DNA of 64,000 nucleotides from Theocolax elegans (lineage: Eukaryota > Arthropoda > Insecta > Hymenoptera > Cerocephalidae): positions 4,615,125-4,679,124 of the forward strand of contig CM047429.1 in NCBI GenBank assembly GCA_026168455.1. Reading direction: 5' to 3'. The notes below the pieces were generated by a model that saw nothing but the letters and a program-made list of their open reading frames with translations, did no database searches and was not told where the DNA came from. Positions within the stretch are counted from its first letter, which is position 1, and each line of letters begins with the position of its first letter. Below, one piece after another: positions 33,404 through 42,892 of the stretch. A program made the position numbers and the translations under genes.

Positions 33404-36129
33404 TTAATTATCGCTATCCTTTTCTCGCTTCGATTGCGCGCGCGTTTTTCTAACGATTACCGATGGTGCGGTTCCCCCGACTACGTGTTCTGCGTCGTTC
33501 GTTACTACACTGCGATACACTATCTTTCTACCGTGGGGTCTCGTGACGGCTTTCGCGGATTTTCGCGGACGGCCGCGTTTTCGTACATCCGGTGTTTTGA
33601 CTCTCGCAGGAGCCTGTTCTCGCACGCTGGTGTCACCCGCTATGACTCGCGCAGGAGTCCGCACGCAATTTGGCGACTGTACGCTCGCATGGGGCGGGTC
33701 GCGCGTCGCCCCTTCTCCCTCGATGTCCCTCGGCGGATGTTCTCCTTCATCTACGTCGAGGTTCGGTGAAACGCAGTGTTTGAGGTGTTCGGCGAGTGCC
33801 AGGTCGGTCACTTTACCTTCTTTATCCAACAACGTGTATGTATTGGTTCCTGGTTGGCCTATTATGATATACGGACCTGTCGCCTTCGGAGCCAGCTTAG
33901 CCGAAATACCCTGAGCTGCTGAGGACAGGACTCTGTTCTTTTTCCACACCAGATCTCCTACGGCGAAAGATGTGTCCCTCCTTTTAGCATTATAGTAGCG
34001 CGCTTGTCGCTCATGCTGTTGATCTGAGCATGCAGCTGCAGACTCATGTACTTCCCTGAGCTTTCGAAGTCGCTCTTGCCACAATTTTATCTTATGGTGC
34101 TGCTCCTCTTCTATGCCAGCCTGTTCTTGGTTCTTCTTGATAGTGCCAGGAGGCATAGGTCCTCGTCCGTAATTCAGCATTGCCGGAGTTGTACCCGTCG
34201 ACTCGTGGACGGTGTTGTTCAGCGAGAATACAAGCTCCGGCAACTTCTCGTCCCAGGTATTGTGGTTTTCTTCGATGAAAGCCACAATCCTGGTTTTCAG
34301 CGTTCGGTTGACGCGTTCAACCGGATTCGCTTGGGGGAAATATGGCGGGGTGGTGGTATGATGTATCCCCACCTCTTGTAGGTATTCGTCGACGGCCTTA
34401 TTTTTAAATTCAGTACCGTTATCCGAAAGGAATACCTCGGGAGTACCAAACCGCAAAATTATTCTCTCCTTGAACTCCTTGAGAATGGTTTTCGCGTTGG
34501 CTTTGCGGATTGGTACACACTCCGCCCACCGGGTGAATAGATCCAAGAATACGCGGATGTATTCGTATCCGCCTTTGCTCCGTACAAAGGGTCCGGTGAT
34601 ATCCCCTGCCACGATTTGCCAGGGACGTTCGACCGTGCGTTTTCCCATCAGTCCTGCAGGTGATCGCTGATCCACCTTGCATTGTTGACAGACGAGACAG
34701 CGGCGCACGTAATCCTTCACTTCGGCGTAATAACCTGGCCAGTAGTAATACTTAGCCAGACTGGCAAACGTCTTCTCACGTCCAGCATGGCCAGACGTAG
34801 GAGAGTCGTGGCTTTCCTCGAGGACCGCTTGTCGGTGTTCCTCTGGAATCACTAACTTCCACGCATCCTCGTCTCCGAGTGTTTCAACGATTAACTCGTT
34901 TGGCTTGTGGAAGTATAGTCGTTCTCCGACACACTTCCAACGAGGAAAATCCCTTGGACTGGATTTTACTCGTTTCAGCCAATTCTGAAACCACTCGTCT
35001 TGGGACTCCTCTACCCAAGATATTGCGTCGATGGCGAGGGCCTCTCTTCGCTCATCCGCGATAGCGCGTCGGGTACGTAGTTCAGGGCGCCCTTCCGATG
35101 CTCCACATCAAAGCTGTGTCCCTGCAACTTTAGTGCCCATCGCGCTAATCTACCCGTTGGGCTGTGTAAACTACGCAGCCAACGTAAGCTACTATGATCG
35201 GTTATGACGCGAAAATGATAGCCTTTTATATAAGGTCTATATTTACCAATCGCCCATATAACCGCCAGGCACTCTCGTTCCGTAACGCTATAATTGCGTT
35301 CGGCCTGGTTTAACGTCCTACTGGCGAATTCCAGTACTCTCTCTTCCCCATTAATCACCTGGAGAAGTACTGCGCCAATGCCAGTGTCGCTTGCATCCGT
35401 CTGTATAACGAACTGCACGTCGAACTCCGGCCTCGCTAGGACGGGAGCAGTTGCGATCAGCGCCTTAATCTGATCGAATGCCTGTTGCTGCCCCTCGAGC
35501 CATTCCGCTTTGATCCAAAGTTTATTCTCGTTCGGATCCAAAACTGCGCCAAAACCACGGATGAAGTCCGCTCCGACGTAACAGTCGATTTGATCGTCCG
35601 GAAGTACGGCAACGCGAATATCTCGCTTTACCCCGGCAACCTCGAAAGGCAGGTCTACGTAACCAGCGATTGCCACCGTCTGGTTTCCTGGCACTTTCGC
35701 TTTCCTTCCGTTGCTCGGGATGAGTGGACAGCTGCAGGCCGTGGCCAATTGTAGACCAATCGAACCCATTACCGTGCGCGATGCTCCCGTATCGAACAAG
35801 GCGCGTACGCGGTAGCCGGCAATGCCCACTTGGACCCACCAACGAGTTTCTTTTTCACTCGGAGGGTCTTCTCCTCCAGCCCTATCATCATGATCTCTGG
35901 TAGCGGCCGCTATCTGGTGTTGATCTGACTTTTCCGTCGATCCCACAGAATTCGGGCTGAGACAGCCGCTATATCTCTCGGACTCAGCCGATGTCGTCGG
36001 CACTTCCGACGACTCTTTTGTTGCCGAGCTCTCCTCGCAACGCTCCGTTGTGATCGGGATATCTGTTCGGGTCTTACACGGGGTAGGAACGGGAACGACC
36101 CTTTTCAACCGCTCCTGTTTGCGTTTCCC
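33404..36129 (-). pseudogene. pol: Gypsy-2 pol with RT deleted and one frameshift
   Basis: Entered by -1 frameshift at 36129-36123. Protease follows with RALFDTGASRTVMG (intact DTG). At about 35505 the frame passes straight from the end of the protease region (LWIKAE) to the RNase H linker (WLEGQQQAF) with no reverse transcriptase. By comparison with Gypsy-1, roughly 1 kb is missing, in frame. RNase H is present (QTDASDTGIGAVL, TERECLAVIWAI, TDHSSLRWL). A 1-nt shift near 35040 separates it from integrase (frame 34852-33404 and its upstream extension), which has the HHCC finger (CLVCQQCK), the catalytic Asp-Asp-Glu set (VAGDITGPF, SDNGTEFKN, NPVERVN), a GPY-type module and a RKRGRPRKSA AT-hook-like tail. 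Confidence 0.92.
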
Positions 36130-37925
36130 GAACAGTCCGGGCAATCTGCGCGCTTATAACCTTGCCGTCCGCAACCAAAGCATTTCAACGGTTGTGTGGC
36201 TTGTGGTCTCGCGTTCTCGTTTCGATTGCCTTTTTTCTTTTTTGATCCGCCGTACGTCCTTTCGGCGGAACCCTTCGTATTCTTTGTCCGATTCGGTTCC
36301 CTCGGTTTACCCATTCCGCTTCGGGATGTGGTCATCGAAAGGACGAATTCCCTCATTTTCTCTTCGAGAACTTTGGCCAGCGTCTTTGCCAAGTCCTCTG
36401 GCGGATTCTTCTTGGTCTGCAGATTTGGTGCTATCGGCTGCCCCGCTGCAATCGTCGTTTTGGCCCTCTGTTCATCCTTCGGTTTGTAAGCCGACTCGGG
36501 TATTAGGGCCGTCTCGGGTGGTGGAGGGTGTCTATACGCCTTCTGTCCCTCCAGCGAAAGCTCGGCTTCGACAGCAAGATCGAGAAGAGTATGGATTGAA
36601 TCGCAATCCGTCCTGCGCACCAAATTTTGTATTTCGGGGCGTAGGTTGCCGTGCAGCGTGTCTAGCTGTTGCTCGATCCTTGGGATTGGATCGAGTCTTC
36701 TGATCATGTGGACTAGACACGTAATATAATCCCGTGTTTTCTCGCCGGGTCCTTGGTATCGGGAATTTATTTCGGCAATCAACCTCTTCTGAAACCGCCT
36801 ATTTGTTCCGAACCAGTGACGAGCTTCTTTTTGGAATTCGGACCATGTCGACCACGTATCTCTTTCGTTTTTGAACCAGAGTGCTGCGACGCCTTTGAAT
36901 AACTCTGGCAGTGAGCTTAGCAATTCGGATTCTGAAAGATTGGCCAGAATCCGACATTCCTCGACCCGATCAAGAAATGAGTCAATGCTCTGGTCGCCAT
37001 CTGCTGAGAACTGTAGTCCCCATTTCCGGACAATTTGACCGACGTCTCTCAGTGACTGTCCTGCACTTCTCTGCCAGGTGCTGTTCTCGGTCCTGGTACC
37101 ACTCGTATTTCCAAGTCTTTCCTGACCTTGGAAGTTCCCCCCCTCCCAGGCTTGGCCGACTCTCCTTGCGAGTGGTGTTGGGGGGTCAGGTTGTGGTAAT
37201 TCGGTTATATTGTCCAGGTAATGGTACGTCATTGTGTTCTGGAATCCTACTTGCTGTCGTTGGCTACGGACTTCGTGTCGTGGCTGGTCTAATCTGGTGC
37301 TAGTTAATATAGGTTGTGTCTGCGCTGCCGTTAGCGAATTTACTTTTTCAGTTAAGTGTTTAACCGTGTCTGACATTCCCTGCATAAAATTTGCGAATTC
37401 TAGTGGGATTTCGAATGATCCTCCGTCTGTTGCAGTGAGTCTTATTCTGCCTGGATTATGATCATCGTTTGTAATACTGTCGGCAGCTTTGTCATTCGTT
37501 GACGGTGATTCCGTGGTTTCTTGCAATATTGCCGTGGTTTCGTTATGTTGATATTGATGGACTTTTCTACGACTCGTTTCCATATTTTCTTTGACTCTTT
37601 CATCGTTGTTAAGAGTTACCAACGGGTGACTTGTGTTGTCGTCAATTGTCGAATTCTCCCACGGGTGTTCTGCCGAACTATATTTATTGATGAAATTTTG
37701 CCTGAGTTCCTCCCGATGGTACCAGACGGTGATTTCATCCTGCTCAGGTTCTTCAACGAAATCCCTTGGCTCGTAACCTCCTAGGAACCATTTTGTCAGG
37801 CGACTTAACTTGTCAAATTTATTGCCTGTATCTTTAAGTGACAGGTCGTTAAGATATTCACAAATATTTTTGTCTCTATAAAACAAGCACCAGTCTTCGA
37901 TCTTCTGTTGTGTCGAACACGCCAT
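36105..37925 (-). CDS. gag: Gypsy-2 Gag polyprotein, 606 aa, intact
   Basis: Intact frame from ATG 37925. The N-terminal half (about residues 1-290) is acidic and of low complexity. The capsid-like region follows (IVRKWGLQFSADGDQSIDSF, LWFKNERDTWSTW) and aligns by eye with Gypsy-1 Gag. The C-terminus is basic and ends in CFGCGRQGYKRADCPDC, again Cys-x2-Cys-x9-Cys-x2-Cys with Tyr where CCHC knuckles have His. This protein would form the particle that packages the RNA. It overlaps pol by 40 nt through the -1 frameshift. With gag intact but reverse transcriptase lost, the copy could make particles only if another element supplied the enzyme. Confidence 0.92.
   Translation of the reverse strand: MACSTQQKIEDWCLFYRDKNICEYLNDLSLKDTGNKFDKLSRLTKWFLGGYEPRDFVEEPEQDEITVWYHREELRQNFINKYSSAEHPWENSTIDDNTSHPLVTLNNDERVKENMETSRRKVHQYQHNETTAILQETTESPSTNDKAADSITNDDHNPGRIRLTATDGGSFEIPLEFANFMQGMSDTVKHLTEKVNSLTAAQTQPILTSTRLDQPRHEVRSQRQQVGFQNTMTYHYLDNITELPQPDPPTPLARRVGQAWEGGNFQGQERLGNTSGTRTENSTWQRSAGQSLRDVGQIVRKWGLQFSADGDQSIDSFLDRVEECRILANLSESELLSSLPELFKGVAALWFKNERDTWSTWSEFQKEARHWFGTNRRFQKRLIAEINSRYQGPGEKTRDYITCLVHMIRRLDPIPRIEQQLDTLHGNLRPEIQNLVRRTDCDSIHTLLDLAVEAELSLEGQKAYRHPPPPETALIPESAYKPKDEQRAKTTIAAGQPIAPNLQTKKNPPEDLAKTLAKVLEEKMREFVLSMTTSRSGMGKPREPNRTKNTKGSAERTYGGSKKKKGNRNENARPQATQPLKCFGCGRQGYKRADCPDCSGNANRSG
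36123..36129 (-). promoter_or_regulatory. Programmed -1 frameshift slippery heptamer GGGAAAC (Gypsy-2 gag-pol)
   Basis: Gag codons TCG GGA AAC place G-GGA-AAC in slippery register directly after the zinc-binding motif. The -1 frame (starting CGC AAA CAG) is open into protease, and gag terminates soon after. Confidence 0.85.
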
Positions 37926-39315
37926 ATTTATAATAACGATTTAAATAAATAATTTACAATAAATATAAAAAATAATTTAATTCGCTTTACCAGGGCAGTC
38001 CAATTGCGCGGCTATCGTCGGGTCGTTCGCTCGCGTTTTCCCTAAGGCGCACAATTACAATCGTAAAATACAAATATATATATATATATATATACGGACT
38101 ATACGGCCTAATTATTGGATTGCTCTGGCTTCGTCCTACCGTGTACGCTAAGGTAAGATTGTGTGGGTTATTGCGAATCTGGTTTGATTATACCAGAGTA
38201 GGAATTTAATAATTAAATAATAAATATTAAATGTGGGTATTACAATCACCTCTTTAATTTAAAAAATTAAAATAACCCGAATAAAACAATAAGTGTTTTA
38301 TTTTTGCCAACACAATCTTTCAGCACGTCAATTAAAATTTATTGAGACGTGTATCAAGATAATTCTGATTGATAAATGAAACTAAAGACGAATTATAAAT
38401 AAAAGGAAGACTTTAATTATATGTCTTTTTATTTTTATAATACTAAATTAATGCCAATTAATTAACTAATTAATTAACTGGTTAAAGCTTAGCGTACACT
38501 TTACACCAAATCTATTGTCTCTCTCTCGCCTATTGTGCTACGCAGAAATATACGACGAGAAATTACAATTTCTATATGGTATCGTTCGCGATGTCTACGA
38601 TTTTATGACGCACACACTTTACTTTTCGCTTTGTAAAATCGTACTATTCAATTTAAAAATTTTCCGGATTACCGCAAAAAAAATAAAATATATGAAGAAA
38701 ATTTCGAAAGTTCCGAAATAATTCGAAAAAATTCTGAAATCTACAAAAAAATTTACAAATGTGAAAAAAAAATTGAAAATTTTGAAAAATCGGAAAAATT
38801 TGAAAACTTCCAAAAAATTTGAACAAATTCGAAAATTTTTTTAAAAAATTCGAAAATTCTGAAAATTTTGTAAAATTTGAAAAAATTGAAAATTTCGGAA
38901 AATTTTTTAATTTTGGGAAAATTTGGAAAACTTGAACAAAAATTTTCAATTTGGGAAAACTTTAATTTGTTTATAAAATTTATATATGTTATAAATTATT
39001 ACTTTGGCAAATTTATCTATCGGATTTTAAATTTAATTTAAATCGAAAATAATAAGTCTTATTTCGAAACTAATAAGTATTATTTCGAGTTAATTCCGAG
39101 AATTATGTTCGTTTGTACTCGGCTCGTGTTGTTGTTTACATATGTTCGTCGCGACGAAATCGCAACGTACTCGCAACCACTCGTTGCGGTTTATATGTAT
39201 AACAACGTCCGAAGTACAAAATTATTTGAAAAGGTTTTTCCTATCCCGAGGAAACTCACGTTTTATTCGCAATAATTTTCCCTATCCCAAGGAAACTCAC
39301 GTGTTGGGCGCCAGT
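37926..39315 (-). other. Gypsy-2 leader with primer-binding site and GAAAATTTT-rich repeat
   Basis: A 1.39-kb untranslated leader. The primer-binding site TGGCGCCCAAC lies at 39313-39303 (minus), two bases from the LTR. A (TA)n tract is near 38075-38093. A purine-biased low-complexity stretch of GAAAATTTTGAAAA-like units occupies about 38690-38960; the Phe/Asn-rich minus-strand frames there are not genes. Confidence 0.7.
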
Positions 39316-40250
39316 TGTAACAGGGTTAATTCCTACTCGTCGGGAGGTTTTTGATTGTCCTGTGTATATCCTCAATGCACAGGAAATACTCTCGGTATAA
39401 CGATCAGCTGTTTTACCAGACAGCTAACCGATCGGCAGAACCGTCCTTTGAGGTGGTGCGAGCTAGCCTCAAGCTCCGCACGACGACGTCTTCCCTGTGT
39501 ACAGCGTGTGTACTTACCTAGTACACGCTTTTCCTCGATAACGATTGTTATCTTTCGCCGATACCCGTGCTCGGCTACTCAGCTATGTGTCGTGCGAAGT
39601 GCAATGCACGACACCCGCGGGACATGGCGGTATTCGCCTTCGGGATAGGGTTTGTCGGGAAACCAATAAAATACTATATCGGGTGTGCTATTATGAAACA
39701 AATTTATTACAATCACGTGCAATAAACGGTGCAATGACTGATTATGAAAAGTACAAGGTCGGGCCAAGGCGATGCTATTCCTTGGCCCAAAAGTAAACAA
39801 TTATCCGGCTGTTAACAAGTACGCGTGTGTGTGCGCCCGTCGCTATTCGCGTTGAGACTCGACGGGTCGGTCGATCTCGAGAACGTAAACTACTCGCCAG
39901 GTACGAGTTACCTGGCTGCACAACGGATTGACGCGGTTAAGATTGTACCGGAGTGTTAAGCACTCCGGCCTGCCGTGTACGCGTCTAAGCTGCGGAGAGA
40001 GAGAGACGCGACGAGAGCGGTTATTCTCTCGCTTGACTCGCCGTCGGGATACCGCGCGTATCCCGTCGTTAAACACGCTTACCCTACTCGCAATTATTCG
40101 CGCACGCCTGGCCAGGACTTACTTGTAATCCAAGACGACCTGGTTGACTACTTCTTGGCGTTCGGTTCCTCCTTCCTCTCCTCCTAGTTGCCTACGGTAA
40201 GTCTACGCGATCGGTACTATTTCGTACCATACGATCCGTTTACCGTTACA
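39316..40250 (-). repeat. Gypsy-2 5' LTR (935 bp, internal deletion)
   Basis: Same termini as the 3' LTR. It lacks about 147 bp between TTGCCT and ACGGTAAGTC near 40193. The deletion must postdate insertion, since LTRs are identical when inserted. Confidence 0.92.
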
Positions 40251-40254
40251 ATAC

Positions 40255-42890
40255 ACACACCCATACATGCTCGTGCGTACACGATATAGGAATCAGTGAG
40301 CGTTGGTGCCTGAAATTAGTGATTTTTCTGATTTCTATAAAAAAATGGATTTTGTAGTCCAAAATTATTATTTACACTATTTTTATAGCGGTAGAATTCA
40401 CCCTATATTTACTAAAAGTCACACTAATCAAAACCATTGTTTTAAGATACTTTTAAGGACGAAGAAATTGAGTTATAAAAGAAAAAATACTCAAAAACTC
40501 GTTTATTTGAGTTTTGCTTCCGGCGGGTTTTTAGTACCTTATTTTTGGGAGTTTCGCCTGCACGGTATAATAAATAGTAACAAATTTATGGAAATTACAA
40601 GAAAGTAATTATAAGATTAAATATTTGTTTAGACTATTTTTTTTAGTCATTTTAATTATAATAAATCTTAGTTTTGTCAATTTAATAACATATTGATCAT
40701 AAATTGGTACGTGATCAATAATTGGGTATGTGACGGTATGTGTGTGTACGTGTGGTAGTATAAATCTACAATTTTAGCTCGAAAATTACAGGACCGATGC
40801 TCGACAGGAGCGATTGCACTTCCTTTGTGTGTGGGTGTAAGTGTGTGTACATGTAAGAGTGCAGGAGTCGGGGTGTGCGTAAGTGTACGTGTGTGTATGA
40901 AAAATGCAGGATGAGTCGATGTACCTTGTAAGGGAGTAGGGTTACATACCCACGTGCGATCGCAACAATTAGTCTCTCAATATAATGTAAGATAAGATTA
41001 CTTAAACTTCGTAAAAAGTTTCTGCAATTGAAAGCACTAAAATCAAACTGTAATCGACAAGTATTTTGAACCATGCAAAAATTATGAAATGTATCTTACA
41101 CTATTATTTTTCATTTCTGGCGCTCTCATGTTTTACAGTAATAAATAAATAATATTCTAATAATATTAATTTGTACAACATTAATTTCCTTAATATTTAA
41201 AAAAATGTTTAATTAAAATCGAAAGAAATGGATAAAATAAGGGAGTTAGAATTAAAATTATTTATTTATTAGATAACAATGTCAGATTGAACTGCAGAAT
41301 TTATTTATCAGATAACAATTTTCAAAGTTTGATTAGAATAACACAATACTTGCGTGTTTTGACACCTTCTTGGAAGGTGTTTTTGATGTAATTAACATTA
41401 AATTGTGTTGGAGTGGTGGAGTAAAAAATACACTGTGAGGTCTTAGTAATAATATAATATAATGTAATAATAGAGTGGCAAAAGCCTGTCGGCACGTCCG
41501 ACTACATCGGAGTGTTGGCGTAGAGTCTTTTAAGAGTATAGTACATAATAGGCGCTTAGAGTATAGACGCGAGACATGCGCGGTATGCTTGCTCTTGTAT
41601 GACTGCACAATATCGTTGTAAACCAATAGATGGCGCGACATGTACCATTTCGGAGTAATATAAGGATCATATATATTTACATATTACAACAAATTGTATA
41701 ATTTTTTATGTAGATTTTTCTAATTTTCTTTTATGTATAATCGTAAGTTGTTTACGCATAAAATTAGTAAACGTATAGTAATCCTAAGTATATGCATACC
41801 TTTTTTTTCTTATACTATTTACGGGTTACGGATTTATACTATATTACGGATAAAAAAATTAGTGTCTTATATAATTTGATGAAGACTAAGGAAAAATAAT
41901 AACTACTTTTACTTGTCTTAAAATAGGTATATTAATATTATTGGATTATGTCAATAAATTACTAAGGTTTGAAATTTTGTTAGAAAATAAAATCATTAAT
42001 TTAAATTTTTAGATAAATTGGAAACTATATGAATCATGTTACTAAAATTTTGTACGACCGTTTTTGTTTTTGTAAAACAAATTATATTGTTTTAAATTTT
42101 TGACTCTAAATAGCCCGTGCATGTATTTATTACAAAGTTATTATATGAGTTTTAATCGATATTTCCGAGCTAATTTGTGTTGCTCAATATTTTTACAAAT
42201 ATTGCACAAAACCCTCTCTATTAGCAACTTATTTGCATATCGCTACGTCTTAAATGTTGCCAGAGGTAACTGGGGACGTTGATTTTTTTCTTTCTCGATC
42301 TTTCCTTAATTAATTTTCTAATACCTCTGGCAATATTTAAGTCTTAGCGATATGCAAGTAAGCTTATTATGAACATATTGCTTAAAATGTTGTTTATTTT
42401 TTAGTCTGTAATTAGTTTTAATATAGTTATTAGTTTTATGTTACTTTCAAGTTATACCAGTACCACCAACAAATAAATTTTGTTTATCTCTGTGGTATTT
42501 ATACATGATATATGCGTATTAATGTATTATTATACAATTAATATTATTAATAAATAATTAAATAAATATAATAGTTTTTTTATCTTTGTACATTTCTTTT
42601 AATTGAATAGTTTTTAATTTTTTTAATCATACCTAATTATTTCAATTTTTGCCTGTGAATTACAAAATTATTTACTTCCAAAATGTTAAAAATATTCTGA
42701 TTCATTAGTGGCTAACAAAATTAAAATATACATACAATAAATTTAGTACTAACAGTTATCGAAAGTAAGATGTGAAAGAAGTCAAATCAAAAAGTCTTAA
42801 ATTTGGAAAGTACAAAAAGTTTTGTGAAAACGTTCAATATAACTCGTTGAACAATCTTATTTACACGAAGTGCGTATGTACAGGTGTATA
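40255..42890. other. AT-rich region with one small inverted repeat
   Basis: No gene is recognised. Some (TG)n-rich patches lie at 40730-40910. An inverted repeat lies at 42228-42362. The frame at 40303-40608 has no family features. Confidence 0.5.
42228..42362. repeat. Inverted repeat, 41-bp arms
   Basis: The arm CTTATTTGCATATCGCTACG... (42228-42268) is matched imperfectly in inverse by 42322-42362, with a spacer of about 53 bp. Perhaps a degenerate small MITE. Confidence 0.65.
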
Positions 42891-42892
42891 TA

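Larger units (their letters stand above)
31239..40250 (-). mobile_element. Gypsy-2 LTR retrotransposon, complete ends, RT domain deleted
   Basis: A 9,012-bp minus-strand element flanked by a 4-bp ATAC target duplication (31235-31238 and 40251-40254). LTRs lie at 31239-32320 and 39316-40250. In its own direction it reads 5' LTR, primer-binding site, leader, gag, pol, a third ORF, polypurine tract, 3' LTR. The LTRs differ by 12 substitutions in about 935 aligned bases, plus a 147-bp gap in the 5' LTR, so the insertion is fairly recent. Pol has an in-frame deletion that removes reverse transcriptase, and one frameshift, so the copy is non-autonomous. Confidence 0.93.

Noticed and set aside
32754..33407. 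217-codon plus-strand frame opposite Gypsy-2 ORF3
   Set aside because: It is antisense to a frame that starts just after pol and has a sensible composition; this one has no motif.
38619..38949. Phe/Asn-rich minus-strand frames in the Gypsy-2 leader
   Set aside because: Low-complexity GAAAATTTT repeats read as protein.
40303..40608. 101-codon plus-strand frame
   Set aside because: AT-rich, no motif, no splice or promoter signal that I can support.
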